Source: Saccharopolyspora shandongensis
GTDB taxonomy: Bacteria > Actinomycetota > Actinomycetes > Mycobacteriales > Pseudonocardiaceae
Length of the DNA stretch: 64,000 bases
Assembly: GCF_900106995.1 (NCBI RefSeq)
Contig: NZ_FNOK01000053.1
Location: forward strand, 1 to 64,000
Reading direction: 5' to 3'
Part shown: in pieces, positions 8,765 to 18,205 of the stretch
Numbering within the stretch: position 1 is the stretch's first letter
Layout: every line of letters begins with the position of its first letter
The notes under the pieces: model-generated
Database searches by the model: none
The model's input: the letters and a program-made list of their open reading frames with translations, nothing else
What the model was told of the DNA's origin: nothing
Program-made: the position numbers and the translations under genes

Positions 8765-10585
8765 GTGATGCGCACGCACGAGGCCGGATCGCTTCGCTCC
8801 GGTCATGCCGGGCAGACCGTCACCCTCGCCGGGTGGGTGGCGCGCCGTCGCGATCACGGCGGGGTCATCTTCATCGATCTGCGCGACGCCTCGGGCGTCG
8901 CACAGGTCGTCTTCCGCGAAGGCGAGATGGCCGAGCGCGCCCACCGGCTGCGCGCCGAGTTCTGCGTCCGGGTCACCGGCGAGGTGACCCGCCGCCCGGC
9001 GGGCAACGAGAACGCGGAGATCGCGACCGGCGAGATCGAGGTGACCGCCACCGAGCTGGAGGTCCTGTCCGAGGCCGCGCCGCTGCCGTTCCCGCTGGAC
9101 GAGCACCTGGAGGTCGGCGAGGAGGTCCGGCTCAAGCACCGCTACCTGGACCTGCGGCGCGCCGAGCCCGCCCGGATCATGCGGATGCGCAGCGAGCTCA
9201 ACCGCATCGCCCGGGACGTGCTGCACGGCCGCAACTTCGTCGAGGTCGAGACGCCGACGATGACCCGCTCGACGCCGGAGGGTGCCCGGGACTTCCTCAT
9301 CCCGGCCCGCCTGCAGCCCGGCAACTGGTACGCGCTGCCGCAGTCGCCGCAGCTGTTCAAGCAGCTGCTGATGGTCGGCGGCCTGGAGCGGTACTTCCAG
9401 ATCGCGCGCTGCTACCGCGACGAGGACTTCCGCGCCGACCGGCAGCCGGAGTTCACGCAGCTCGACATCGAGATGAGCTTCGTCGAGCAGGACGACGTGA
9501 TCGAGCTCGGCGAGGCGATCCTGACCGCGCTGTGGGGCAAGCTGGCGGGCCACGAGATTCCGCGCCCGATCCCGCGGATGACGTACGCCGACGCGATGGC
9601 CAAGTACGGCACGGACAAGCCGGACCTGCGCTTCGGCCTCGAACTCACCGAGATGACCGAGTACTTCAAGGACACCACGTTCCGGGTGTTCCAGGCGCCC
9701 TACGTCGGGGCGGTCGTGATGCCCGGCGGCGCCGACCAGCCGCGGCGGCAGCTCGACGCCTGGCAGGAGTGGGCCAAGCAGCGCGGGCACAAGGGCCTCG
9801 CGTACGTGCTCATCGGGTCCGACGGCACGCTGTCCGGCCCGGTTGCGAAGAACCTGTCCGACGCCGAGCGCGAAGGGCTCGCCAAGACGGTCGGGGCCTC
9901 CCCGGGCGACTGCGTGTTCTTCGCGGCCGGTCCGCGCTCCGCGGCACGCGGCCTGCTGGGCGCGGCGCGGCTGGAGATCGGTGAGCGCTGCGGCCTGATC
10001 GACCACGACGCCTGGTCGTTCGTCTGGGTCGTCGACGCCCCGATGTTCGAGCCGGTGGACGAGACCGACGACGTCGCGGTCGGCACCGGTCGGTGGACGG
10101 CGGTGCACCACCCGTTCACCTCGCCGAACGCCGACTGGATCGACAGCTTCGACCAGAATCCGGAGAACGCGCTGGCCTGGGCGTACGACATCGTCTGCAA
10201 CGGCAACGAGATCGGCGGCGGCTCGATCCGTATCCACCGCTCCGAGATCCAGGAGCGGGTGTTCGAGCTGCTCGGCATCTCGCAGGACCAGGCGGAGGAC
10301 AAGTTCGGCTTCCTGCTCGACGCGTTCAAGTTCGGCCCGCCGCCGCACGGCGGCATCGCCTTCGGCTGGGACCGGATCTGCATGCTGCTCGCCGGCGCCG
10401 ACTCGCTGCGCGATGTCATCGCCTTCCCGAAGAGCGGTGGCGGGTTCGACCCGCTGACCGGCGCGCCGTCGCCGATCACCATCGAGCAGCGCAAGGAAGC
10501 CGGGATCGACGCCAAGCCTGCGGCGCAGGTCGGTGACCAGAGCATCTCGGTGTTCCCGCCCGGCGTGGTGGAGAAGCAGGGCTGA
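8765..10585 (+). CDS. aspS: Aspartate--tRNA ligase
   Basis: Class II bacterial-type aspartyl-tRNA synthetase (606 aa). It has an N-terminal OB-fold ([19 protein letters not shown]), motif 2 in [19 protein letters not shown], the bacterial GAD insertion domain (about residues 295-420), and motif 3 in [15 protein letters not shown] at 8765 is chosen because AAGGAG lies 10 bases upstream and [11 protein letters not shown] matches the usual family start; ATG at 8768 is an alternative. Since I see no gatCAB genes here, I cannot say whether the enzyme is discriminating or not. Confidence 0.96.
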   Translation: MMRTHEAGSLRSGHAGQTVTLAGWVARRRDHGGVIFIDLRDASGVAQVVFREGEMAERAHRLRAEFCVRVTGEVTRRPAGNENAEIATGEIEVTATELEVLSEAAPLPFPLDEHLEVGEEVRLKHRYLDLRRAEPARIMRMRSELNRIARDVLHGRNFVEVETPTMTRSTPEGARDFLIPARLQPGNWYALPQSPQLFKQLLMVGGLERYFQIARCYRDEDFRADRQPEFTQLDIEMSFVEQDDVIELGEAILTALWGKLAGHEIPRPIPRMTYADAMAKYGTDKPDLRFGLELTEMTEYFKDTTFRVFQAPYVGAVVMPGGADQPRRQLDAWQEWAKQRGHKGLAYVLIGSDGTLSGPVAKNLSDAEREGLAKTVGASPGDCVFFAAGPRSAARGLLGAARLEIGERCGLIDHDAWSFVWVVDAPMFEPVDETDDVAVGTGRWTAVHHPFTSPNADWIDSFDQNPENALAWAYDIVCNGNEIGGGSIRIHRSEIQERVFELLGISQDQAEDKFGFLLDAFKFGPPPHGGIAFGWDRICMLLAGADSLRDVIAFPKSGGGFDPLTGAPSPITIEQRKEAGIDAKPAAQVGDQSISVFPPGVVEKQG

Positions 10586-10606
10586 CCGGAGCGCGGCGGG
10601 CACGAG

Positions 10607-11548
10607 GTGCTGCACCTGCGGATCATCTGTCCGGCCGAGCACACCGATCGGGTGCTCGCCGATGCCCGGTCGCACCCGGGCACGGCGCACCTGGTCGTCG
10701 TGCGTGGCGGCGCGCTCGATCCGGCGGGTGATCTCGTCGAGTTCGACGTGGCCCGCGAGGCCGCCGACGACGTGCTCGCCGCGATCGGCTCTTCCGAGCT
10801 GGCCGCGGTCGGCGCGGTGACCATCACCGAGGCGGGCACCACGCTGTCGCAGCGCGCCGAGCGGGCCGAGGAGGCGGCTCCCGGCGACGGCGACGACGCG
10901 GTGGTCTGGGACGAGCTGATCGCCCGCACCGGCGAGGAATGCCGGCTGAACGCCACGTTCCTGACGTTCCTGTCCATCGCGTGCGTGCTGGCGGCGGTCG
11001 GCGTGGTCACCGACTCGCCGGTGACGATCGTCGGCGCGATGGTGGTCGGCCCCGAGTTCGGGCCGCTGGCCGCCATCGCCGTCGGGCTGGTGTCCCGTCG
11101 CTGGCTGCTGGTGCGCCGCGCGTCGGTGGCGCTCGCGGTGGGCTTCCCGGCGGCCATGGTGGTGACCGCGGTGGCCGCGCTGCTCGGCGAGTGGACGGGC
11201 CTGATCGACCGGCTCAGCCTGCCCGCCGTCAGCCAGGTGGCGTTCGTGTACCAGGTCGGCTGGTCGTCGCTCATCGTGTCGTTGCTGGCCGGTGCGGCCG
11301 GGATGCTGTCGCTGACCTCGGCCAAGTCGGCGGTGCTGGTCGGCGTGTTCATCTCGGTCACGACGGTGCCCGCCGCCGGCTACGCGGTGGTGGCGGCGAC
11401 GCTCGGCGACTGGGCGCAATGCTTCGGCTCGGTCGCGCAGCTCGTGGTCAACCTGGTGGGCATCGTCGTTTCGGCGGCCGCGGTGCTCGTGTTGCGGCGC
11501 AGGCGGGCCGGCCTGGCCGACCGGGTGCCGACGCGGGAGATGCGGTGA
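10607..11548 (+). CDS. DUF389-family membrane protein
   Basis: A 313 aa integral membrane protein. The N-terminal 100 residues form a soluble region with an ACT-like pattern (MLHLRIICPAEHTDRVLAD). About five to six membrane segments follow, with the family-typical ESxxxNATFLTFL-like and IVGAMVVGPEFGPLAA motifs. The biochemical function of DUF389 proteins is not known. The GTG start lies 21 bases after aspS, so read-through from aspS is likely. Confidence 0.85.
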   Translation: MLHLRIICPAEHTDRVLADARSHPGTAHLVVVRGGALDPAGDLVEFDVAREAADDVLAAIGSSELAAVGAVTITEAGTTLSQRAERAEEAAPGDGDDAVVWDELIARTGEECRLNATFLTFLSIACVLAAVGVVTDSPVTIVGAMVVGPEFGPLAAIAVGLVSRRWLLVRRASVALAVGFPAAMVVTAVAALLGEWTGLIDRLSLPAVSQVAFVYQVGWSSLIVSLLAGAAGMLSLTSAKSAVLVGVFISVTTVPAAGYAVVAATLGDWAQCFGSVAQLVVNLVGIVVSAAAVLVLRRRRAGLADRVPTREMR

Positions 11549-11755
11549 GGAAGCCCAATCTTCGCCGCCGTGCAACGCCGCCGCAGCTTCGTTCCGTCAG
11601 CGTCTAGGAGGCGACTGACGTTCGGCGGATCGTCGAGGGTGGGAGCGTGTTGAGCCCAGGTGAACACGCTGCGATTACGGGTGTTGACCGGTTGTGTGTC
11701 ACTTGACCGGTAATGCCCTTTCAGGTTCATGTTGTGGGGGTAGTGTCTGGAGACG
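11549..11755. promoter_or_regulatory. Intergenic region with two TTGACCGGT direct repeats and a -10 candidate
   Basis: TTGACCGGT occurs at 11684-11692 and again at 11703-11711, exactly 19 bases apart, suggesting paired binding sites on nearly the same DNA face or a duplicated -35-like element. A TAGTGT -10 candidate is at 11741-11746, ten bases before the next gene's ATG, with GGAG in between. Confidence 0.45.
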
Positions 11756-12967
11756 ATGAGCGTGGAGATCACCACCGGTCCCCCAGAGGTTCGCGTCCCG
11801 GTCAGCGCCGAGGCGACCGATACCGTAGGGACCGCGGAAGCCGTGCTGAGCAAGCGGACTGGAGCAACCGTCCGGCTTGCTGATGCGGAGGATCTCGGTG
11901 GCAGCGACCGCTCCGTCGTGATGCGGGTCCGGATCGCCGAATCGCCGTTCGAGCTGCCTCGCACCGTCGTGGTCAAGCACTACGGCGAGTGTCCGGCGGA
12001 AGCCCGGTCTGACCCGTTCGCGCACGAGGCGGCGAGCTGCCAGCTCACCACCGCGCTGCCGCCCGAGGCCCGGATCGGCCCCGAACTCATCGCGCACGAC
12101 GCCGCCGAACGTCTGCTGGTGCTGGAGGACCTGGGCCGCGGCTCCACCCTGGCCGACGTGCTGTTCGCCGACGATCCGCGGATGGCGGAGCGGGCGCTGC
12201 TGGCGTGGGCGAGGGCGCTGGGCCGCCTGCACAGCACCACGGCGGGGTGCGAGGCGGACTTCGACGCGCTGATGCGCCGGCTGGGCGCCAGGTCGTGGAC
12301 GGATCCGGTCGCCGACGACATCACGCGATCGGTGGGCGAGCTGCCGGAGCTGCTGTCGCAGACCCTCGGCGTGGACACCCCGCCGCGCATGGTCGAGCGG
12401 CTGACCGGCGCCACCGAACTGCTGGAGTCGAGCCGGTACCGGTCGTTCAGCCCGTCGGACATCTGCCCGGACAACAGCCTCGTGACGGGCAGCGGCGTGC
12501 GGTTCATGGACTTCGAGTGGGGCTGCGTGCGTGACGTCGCGATGGATGCCGCCTACCTGCAGTACCCGTTCCCGTCGTCGTGGTGCTCGTACGCGCTGCC
12601 GGACAACCTGGCGGAGAGCATGTTGTCGACGTGGCGTTCGGAGATCGTCGAGGTCTGGCCGGAGCTGGACGACGACGAGGTGCTTATGCCCCGGCTGTTC
12701 AACGCCCAGCTGCTGTGGGTGTGGGTGTCGACCTGGTGGTTCCTGCCGCGGACCGGCGAGACCGACCGGCCGATCGACCTGCACATGCCTTCGCCGCGCC
12801 GCAGCACGGCGCTGGTGGACCGCTGGCGGCACCTGCGTTCGGACGCGGAGAAGGCCGACATGGCCGACGTCGCGGAGTTCGCGGACCGGGTGGTCGACGC
12901 GCTGGTGGACCGCTTCGGCGCCGGCGCGCTGCACCTGCAGCCGTACCCGGCGTTCCGCACCACGTAG
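11756..12967 (+). CDS. Protein-kinase-fold phosphotransferase (APH-like)
   Basis: A 403 aa protein with the aminoglycoside phosphotransferase/choline kinase fold. The ATP-binding Lys is probably Lys74 in TVVVKHYGE. The catalytic loop is SPSDICPDNSLV (about residues 230-241), where the His usual in the HxDxxxxN motif is missing, and the metal-binding segment is MDFEWG (about 250-255). Substrate is unknown; there is no basis to call it a resistance enzyme. It stands alone, with a possible near-leaderless promoter, and the GNAT gene follows after 90 bases. Confidence 0.75.
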   Translation: MSVEITTGPPEVRVPVSAEATDTVGTAEAVLSKRTGATVRLADAEDLGGSDRSVVMRVRIAESPFELPRTVVVKHYGECPAEARSDPFAHEAASCQLTTALPPEARIGPELIAHDAAERLLVLEDLGRGSTLADVLFADDPRMAERALLAWARALGRLHSTTAGCEADFDALMRRLGARSWTDPVADDITRSVGELPELLSQTLGVDTPPRMVERLTGATELLESSRYRSFSPSDICPDNSLVTGSGVRFMDFEWGCVRDVAMDAAYLQYPFPSSWCSYALPDNLAESMLSTWRSEIVEVWPELDDDEVLMPRLFNAQLLWVWVSTWWFLPRTGETDRPIDLHMPSPRRSTALVDRWRHLRSDAEKADMADVAEFADRVVDALVDRFGAGALHLQPYPAFRTT

Positions 12968-13057
12968 ACACACCCGCCCAAATCCGTTGATGGCCCGCCC
13001 CTCCCGTGGTTGTATGCATATACGAGTTGTTGCATGGTATGCATCGGGAGGTGCGGG

Positions 13058-13780
13058 TTGAGTTCCGTTGAGGCGGAGATCGAGCGGGCCGCCGTCGCCA
13101 CCTGGCCCGCTTCGACGGTCGAGCACGCCGACGGCTGGGTGCTGCGGCACTGCGGGCTGCTGAACCGCAAACGCTCGAACTCGGCGCTGCCGCCGGCGGC
13201 CGTGCCCGATCCCGATGCCGCGGTCGAGCTCGTGGAGAAGTTCTACGCGGCGCGGGAGGCGGCGCCGATCGTGCAGGTCAGCCCGCTGGACCGGCACGCC
13301 GAGCTGGACGCGTTCCTGGCCGGCCGGGGCTATCGCGTGGTCGGCCGCACGTCGGCGATGTTCGCCGACTGCGATCGGGTGCTCGGCGCGCCGGAGGACT
13401 TCGAGGTGCGACTGGAGCCCGGCCCGCAGCCGTCCTGGCTCGTCGCCGCCGAGGCGGTCGGCCGCCAGCCGGAGCCGAGCCTGGATCGCATCCCGCAGCC
13501 GGTGCGGTTCGCCATCGCGCTGCGCGGCGGGGTCCCGGTCGGCGTCGGGACGTTCGTCGTCTCGTCGGGTTGGTGCGGGATCTACGGCATGGCCACGAGC
13601 CCCGACTGGCGGCGGCGCGGTGTCGCCAGCGCGGTGCTGCGCGCGGGCGCGCGGTGGGCCTCCGGCGCCGGGGCGAAGCGGCTGTTCCTCCAGGTGGAGG
13701 ACGACAATCCCGGAGCGCGGTCGTGCTACGAAGCGTTGGGTTTCATCCCCTCGCACGGCTACCACTATCGGGTCCGCTAA
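13058..13780 (+). CDS. GNAT-family N-acetyltransferase
   Basis: A 240 aa acetyltransferase. The acetyl-CoA-binding loop is in MATSPDWRRRGVASAVLRAG, followed by LFLQVEDDNPGARSCYEALGF, both typical of GNAT proteins. The N-terminal half (WPASTVEHADGWVLRHCG) resembles a degenerate GNAT repeat. TTG at 13058 is preferred because GGGAGGTG lies 4-8 bases upstream; the frame stays open to 13010. The acetyl acceptor is unknown. A small inverted repeat around TATGCATA precedes the gene at about 13013-13022. Confidence 0.82.
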   Translation: MSSVEAEIERAAVATWPASTVEHADGWVLRHCGLLNRKRSNSALPPAAVPDPDAAVELVEKFYAAREAAPIVQVSPLDRHAELDAFLAGRGYRVVGRTSAMFADCDRVLGAPEDFEVRLEPGPQPSWLVAAEAVGRQPEPSLDRIPQPVRFAIALRGGVPVGVGTFVVSSGWCGIYGMATSPDWRRRGVASAVLRAGARWASGAGAKRLFLQVEDDNPGARSCYEALGFIPSHGYHYRVR

Positions 13781-14119
13781 GCTTTGCTGTTTCCGGCGCG
13801 TTGCGTGGGCGAATATGTTTCAGGTTTCAAGCTAACTCGATGCGGTAATCCTGGTCACATCTCGAATACTTTGCGTAGTGAACATCGTTTACGCAACGCA
13901 GTGACGGGCCTCCTGTCCACCCGGCATACGGGTGAATTACCAGGTCGAACCGAGTTGTATTAGAACGTCTTCATTTGTTTCCCGGTCGACTCCACCGGAT
14001 CTGCGACTTGCGCGTGCACCGCCGTTGTCGGATATCTTGAGTTCAGCGTTTCGCTACTTCTCTCCGCTACCGTCGATGCCGCCGGATGGGGATCGGCTGC
14101 TCTATTACAGGAGGCATTC
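13781..14119. other. Intergenic region before small secreted protein
   Basis: A 339-base stretch, lower in GC than neighbouring DNA, without a supported gene. It holds the inverted repeat at 13871-13896 and a TACAGGAGG ribosome-binding region just before the gene at 14120. Confidence 0.55.
13871..13896. promoter_or_regulatory. Inverted repeat TTGCGTA-N12-TACGCAA
   Basis: TTGCGTA (13871-13877) and TACGCAA (13890-13896) are perfect inverted arms separated by 12 bases. The size is suitable for a dimeric regulator site. Its half-site resembles the palindrome at 8299-8310. The target gene could be the secreted-protein gene at 14120. Confidence 0.45.
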
Positions 14120-14491
14120 GTGCGCGGCAAGGCTTGGCAGATCACGAGGGCGGGCTTGTTCCTGCTCTTCGCGGTCCTGCTCGCCGTGCTGGGCCCGCTG
14201 AGTGCCGAAGCCGGCCCGCAATTGCGCACCGGACCTGCGGAAACGAAGTCCGAGACCGAGCACCGGGACAGCGAGAAGCTGCGCGAGCGGATGCCGGGAA
14301 TCGCGCTGCACCGCCGCAGCGTCGAACGGCGGGAAGACCGCCGCCCGCTGTTGCCGCGCGGCCTGCAGGGCATCGCCCGCATCGAAAATCAGACCGAGGT
14401 GGAGGCGCTCCCGAATGCTGGGAGCAAGCCGCACCCCACATATGCCAAGCTCAAACATTCCCCCGCCACGCTCCAGGTCATCCGCCACTGA
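14120..14491 (+). CDS. Small secreted or membrane-anchored protein, unknown function
   Basis: A 123 aa protein not recognised by family. Residues 1-8 are basic, 9-30 form a hydrophobic segment (AGLFLLFAVLLAVLGPL) ending in SAEAG, a plausible signal-peptidase site. The mature part is highly charged and rich in Arg and Glu, with RRSVERREDRRPLLPRG suggestive of a processing or nucleic-acid-like basic patch. AGGAGG lies 7 bases before the GTG start, which supports expression. It ends 47 bases before the carbonic anhydrase gene, so the two may be co-transcribed. Confidence 0.6.
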   Translation: MRGKAWQITRAGLFLLFAVLLAVLGPLSAEAGPQLRTGPAETKSETEHRDSEKLRERMPGIALHRRSVERREDRRPLLPRGLQGIARIENQTEVEALPNAGSKPHPTYAKLKHSPATLQVIRH

Positions 14492-14538
14492 TCGGCGGCT
14501 CGCTACGCATTCCGAGCCGACGACCAGGAGAGGCGACA

Positions 14539-15135
14539 ATGAGCTTCGAACATTTCGTGCGACACGCCCGGCGACACCCGGGCATGCTTTCCGCTGACCG
14601 CCGCCAGCAGCTTGCCGCAGGTCAGAAACCGGCCGCGCTGTTCATCGGTTGCTCCGATTCGCGGGTGGTCCCATCGCAGATCACCGGCGCGGAACCGGGC
14701 AATCTGTTCGAACTGCGGACCGCGGGCAATGTGGTGCCGAAATACGCGCCGGATTCGGCGTCCAGCGAAATGGCCACCATCGAGTACGCGGTGCTCCAGC
14801 TGCGCGTGCCGGAGATCATCGTCTGCGGGCACTCGCACTGCGGTGCCGTGACGGCGTTGACCCTGGCCGGGCGCGGCCTGGAAGAACTGCCTGCGCTGCG
14901 GGGCTGGCTCGGCACCGACGGCCAGGACGGCGTCGAGCCGGACGATCCCAGCGTGCGCGCCGAGAGCAAGCGGCACATCCACGCGCAGCTGCAGACCCTG
15001 CGCGAGTACCCGTTCATCCAGGCCCGGATCGCCGCCGGCGAGCTGCGACTGCACGGCTGGTTCTACGAGATCGACACCGGCCTCGTCTTCGCCTGCCCGC
15101 AGAAGCCGGAAGCCACCGACTTCCTGCCGCTCTAA
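14539..15135 (+). CDS. Beta-class carbonic anhydrase
   Basis: A 198 aa zinc enzyme that interconverts CO2 and bicarbonate. Zinc ligands are Cys38, His98 and Cys101 (IGCSDSRVV and CGHSHCGAV), and Asp40-Arg42 form the usual catalytic dyad. ATG at 14539 has AGGAGAGG upstream; the long open frame before it is a shadow. The following gene encodes a SulP transporter 124 bases downstream, so the pair is probably a bicarbonate uptake/hydration module. The protein is somewhat short at the N-terminus compared with plant-type beta enzymes, as is common in bacteria. Confidence 0.92.
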   Translation: MSFEHFVRHARRHPGMLSADRRQQLAAGQKPAALFIGCSDSRVVPSQITGAEPGNLFELRTAGNVVPKYAPDSASSEMATIEYAVLQLRVPEIIVCGHSHCGAVTALTLAGRGLEELPALRGWLGTDGQDGVEPDDPSVRAESKRHIHAQLQTLREYPFIQARIAAGELRLHGWFYEIDTGLVFACPQKPEATDFLPL

Positions 15136-15259
15136 CGACAGTTTCCAAACTCGGCCTACAAGAGCTGGCCCTAACACCTCCCGCCGGGTCGACGCCCGCA
15201 CCGCCAGGTGCGCGGCGCGATACCCGTTTCCCGCATTTCGACCTGCCCAGGAGGGCATC

Positions 15260-16774
15260 GTGATAACTCGACTCGAAACGCCTCGCCCGGCGCGCCGGAG
15301 GCTCGGCGCGCCGCGCTGGCCGAAGGCCACCTTCGGCGCCGACCTGGGGGCCTCGCTGGTGGTGTTCCTGGTGGCGGTGCCGCTGTGCGTCGGCGTTGCC
15401 GTCGCCTCTGGCGTTCCCGCCGAACTGGGCATCGTCACCGGCATCATCGGTGGGCTCGTGGTCGGCCTGCTGCCCGGCAGCACGATGCAGGTGAGCGGCC
15501 CCGCCGCGGGCCTGACGGTGCTGGTGGCCTCGGCGGTGGACCAGCACGGGCTGGCCGCGCTCGGCGTGATCGTGCTCGGCGCCGGCGTGGTGCAGATCGT
15601 GCTCGGCCTGAGCAGGCTCGGCACCTGGTTCCGCGCCATCTCGCCGTCGGTGGTGCAGGGGATGCTCGCCGGCATCGGGCTGGTGCTCATCCTCGGCCAG
15701 ATCTACCCGGTGGGCGGGCTCGCGCAGCCCGAGTCCACCTGGGCGAAGTTCGCCGAGATCCCGGACCTGCTGATCGCGGGGGCGACCACCGCGGAGGGCA
15801 TCAGCGGCCTCGTGCTCGCCGCGCTGGCCCTGGGGATCATGAGCGGCTGGAAGAAGATGCCCGCGCGGCTGCGGCTCGTGCCCGGCGCGCTGATCGCCGT
15901 CGTGGCCACCAGCGCGCTGGCGGTGATCTTCGCGATGCCGGTGCACAAGGTCGAGGTCGGCTCGCTGCTCGCGGCGCTGAACGTGCCGACCGCCGAGGCC
16001 TGGGGCGGGCTCATGACGCCCGCCGTGCTCGGCTCGATCCTGACGTTCGCGCTGATCGCTTCGGCGGAAAGCCTGTTCAGCGCCGCGGCCGTGGACCGCA
16101 TGCACGACGGCCCGAAGACCCAGTACAACAAGGAGCTCGTCGCGCAGGGCGCGGGCAACGCGCTCTGCGGCCTGCTCGGGGCGTTGCCGATGACCGCGGT
16201 GATCGTGCGCAGCGCCGCGAACGTGCAGGCCGGCGCGAAGACCAGGCTCTCCCGCGTGATGCACGGGTTCTGGCTGCTGCTGTTCGTGGTTCTGCTGCCC
16301 GGTGTGCTGGCCTTCATCCCGACGGCGGTGCTCGCGGCGCTGCTGATCCAGGCCGGCTGGAAGCTGCTGGAGCTGCGGCAGGTCGTCGCGCTGGTTCGGG
16401 AGCACCGCTCCGAGGCGTTCGTGCTGGTGCTGACAGCGGGCATGATCGTGGCCACGGACCTGCTGATCGGCACGCTGGCCGGACTCGCGGTCGCCATCGT
16501 CAAGACCGCGATCGAGGTGTCCCGGCTGTCGGTGCGCGCCGAGCACGGCGACGAGCAGGTGCGGGTCGAACTGGGGGGCAACGCGACGTTCCTGCGGCTA
16601 CCGCGACTGCTGGACCACCTCGAACAGCTGCCGACCGGCAAGCACGTGCACCTGGACCTGACGATGGTCCGGCACCTCGACCGCGCTTGCCACCAGGCCG
16701 TCGAGCACTGGGCGGCGCAACGCCGCCGCGGCGACAGCACCGTCGAGGTCGCGATGCCGGCCCGCGTGGGCTGA
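15260..16774 (+). CDS. SulP-family anion (probably bicarbonate) transporter
   Basis: A 504 aa membrane protein of the SulP/SLC26 family with about 10-12 membrane segments (start LGASLVVFLVAVPLCVGVAV; VSGPAAGLTV is in the substrate region). A short C-terminal STAS-like tail follows from about residue 420 (HVHLDLTMVRHLDRACHQAV). Proteins of this branch include BicA-type bicarbonate transporters and are often linked to or fused with carbonic anhydrase; the gene lies directly after a carbonic anhydrase here, so bicarbonate is the most likely substrate. Sulfate remains possible. GTG at 15260 has AGGAGG upstream. Confidence 0.88.
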   Translation: MITRLETPRPARRRLGAPRWPKATFGADLGASLVVFLVAVPLCVGVAVASGVPAELGIVTGIIGGLVVGLLPGSTMQVSGPAAGLTVLVASAVDQHGLAALGVIVLGAGVVQIVLGLSRLGTWFRAISPSVVQGMLAGIGLVLILGQIYPVGGLAQPESTWAKFAEIPDLLIAGATTAEGISGLVLAALALGIMSGWKKMPARLRLVPGALIAVVATSALAVIFAMPVHKVEVGSLLAALNVPTAEAWGGLMTPAVLGSILTFALIASAESLFSAAAVDRMHDGPKTQYNKELVAQGAGNALCGLLGALPMTAVIVRSAANVQAGAKTRLSRVMHGFWLLLFVVLLPGVLAFIPTAVLAALLIQAGWKLLELRQVVALVREHRSEAFVLVLTAGMIVATDLLIGTLAGLAVAIVKTAIEVSRLSVRAEHGDEQVRVELGGNATFLRLPRLLDHLEQLPTGKHVHLDLTMVRHLDRACHQAVEHWAAQRRRGDSTVEVAMPARVG

Positions 16775-16837
16775 GCGCGGCCGGCGCCGGGAATCGCGCC
16801 GCACCTCCTGGCCGGTGGGACGGTCGGTGGTGCCCGG

Positions 16838-16843
16838 TAGCGT
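16838..16843 (+). promoter_or_regulatory. -10 element TAGCGT of a predicted leaderless rarA transcript
   Basis: TAGCGT ends 6 bases before the GTG start of rarA, so transcription should begin at or next to the start codon. There is no ribosome site between them. No clear -35 box was seen. Confidence 0.4.
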
Positions 16844-16849
16844 CGAGGT

Positions 16850-18205
16850 GTGAGCGAGGGCTTGTTCGACGAAGGGCTGTTCGGCGCCGACACCGAGATG
16901 CGCGCGGGCGAGAAGTTGGCCGAGAACGCGCCGTTGGCGGTGCGGATGCGGCCCCGCTCGCTGGACGAGGTCGTGGGCCAGCAGCACCTGCTGGGGGCCG
17001 GGGCCCCGTTGCGTCGCCTGGTCGAAGGCGCGGCACCGGCATCGGTGCTGCTCTACGGCCCGCCGGGCACCGGCAAGACCACGCTCGCCAACCTCGTTTC
17101 GCTGGCCACCGGCCGCCGGTTCGCCGCGCTTTCCGCGCTGTCCTCCGGCGTCAAGGAGGTGCGCGCGGTCATCGAGGAGGCGCGTCGTCGGCTCGGCCGC
17201 TCGGGCGAGGCGACGGTGCTCTTCATCGACGAGGTGCACCGGTTTTCCAAGACCCAACAGGACGCGCTGCTGGGCGCGGTCGAGGACCGCACCGTGCTGC
17301 TGGTGGCGGCCACCACGGAGAATCCCCACTTCTCCGTGGTGGCCCCGCTGCTGTCGCGGTCGTTGGTGCTGCAGCTGCGCAGCCTGGAGGAAGACGACAT
17401 CCGCACGCTGCTGCGCCGAGCGGTCGGCGAGGAACGCGGCCTGGGCGGTGCTTTGCGCCTGGCCGAGGACGCCGAGGCGCACCTGGTCGCGCTCGCCGGT
17501 GGCGACGCGCGGCGCGCGCTGACCGCGCTGGAAGTGGCGGCGGAGTCGGCGAGTTCGACCGGCGCGGACGCGATCGACCTGGCGACGGTCGAGGCCACCG
17601 TGAACCGCGCCGCGGTGCTCTACGACCGGGGCGGCGACCAGCACTACGACGTGGCGAGCGCGTTCATCAAGTCGATCCGCGGGTCCGATGTGGACGCCGC
17701 GCTGCACTACCTGGCCCGGATGGTGGAGGCGGGGGAGGACCCGCGGTTCATCGCCCGCCGGCTCGTCGTGCACGCCAGCGAGGACATCGGCATGGCCGAC
17801 CCGACCGCGCTGCAGACCGCCGTCGCGGCGGCGCACGCGGTGCAGTTCATCGGGATGCCGGAGGGGCGGATCGCGTTGGCGCAGGCCACGATCCACCTTG
17901 CCACCGCGCCGAAGTCGAATGCGGTGATCATGGCGATCGACGAGGCGCTGGGCGACGTCCGGGCGGGCAAGGCCGGCCCGGTACCGCCGCACCTGCGCGA
18001 CGGGCATTACGCCGGGGCGGAGAAGCTCGGCAACGCCAAGGGCTACCAGTACCCGCACAGCAAGCCGGAAGGCGTGCTCGCCCAGCAGTACCCGCCCCGC
18101 GAGCTGGTGGGCCGCGACTACTACCAGCCGACCGGCCGCGGCGCGGAGCGCACGCTCAGCGACCGGGTCCCGAAGCTCCGCGGCATCATCCGCGGCGAGG
18201 ACTGA
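16850..18205 (+). CDS. rarA: Replication-associated recombination protein RarA/MgsA
   Basis: A 451 aa AAA+ ATPase related to clamp loaders and to eukaryotic WRNIP1, acting at stalled replication forks. Walker A is GPPGTGKTT (residues 70-78), Walker B is LFIDEVHRF (about 124-132), and the sensor/Arg-finger region is in [16 protein letters not shown]. The C-terminal tetramerisation region ends with [19 protein letters not shown], typical of the family. The gene appears to have its own leaderless promoter. In many actinobacteria it sits between aspS and alaS as it does here. Confidence 0.95.
   Translation: MSEGLFDEGLFGADTEMRAGEKLAENAPLAVRMRPRSLDEVVGQQHLLGAGAPLRRLVEGAAPASVLLYGPPGTGKTTLANLVSLATGRRFAALSALSSGVKEVRAVIEEARRRLGRSGEATVLFIDEVHRFSKTQQDALLGAVEDRTVLLVAATTENPHFSVVAPLLSRSLVLQLRSLEEDDIRTLLRRAVGEERGLGGALRLAEDAEAHLVALAGGDARRALTALEVAAESASSTGADAIDLATVEATVNRAAVLYDRGGDQHYDVASAFIKSIRGSDVDAALHYLARMVEAGEDPRFIARRLVVHASEDIGMADPTALQTAVAAAHAVQFIGMPEGRIALAQATIHLATAPKSNAVIMAIDEALGDVRAGKAGPVPPHLRDGHYAGAEKLGNAKGYQYPHSKPEGVLAQQYPPRELVGRDYYQPTGRGAERTLSDRVPKLRGIIRGED

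Noticed and set aside
8756-11575. Very long minus-strand open frame (939 codons) opposite aspS and the DUF389 gene
   Set aside because: It is the GC-rich antisense shadow of two well-supported genes and its product shows only Arg/Ala/Gly/His-rich low-complexity sequence.
11756-12967. Aminoglycoside resistance gene
   Set aside because: The fold is shared by many metabolic kinases, and the catalytic loop lacks the usual His; no evidence supports resistance.
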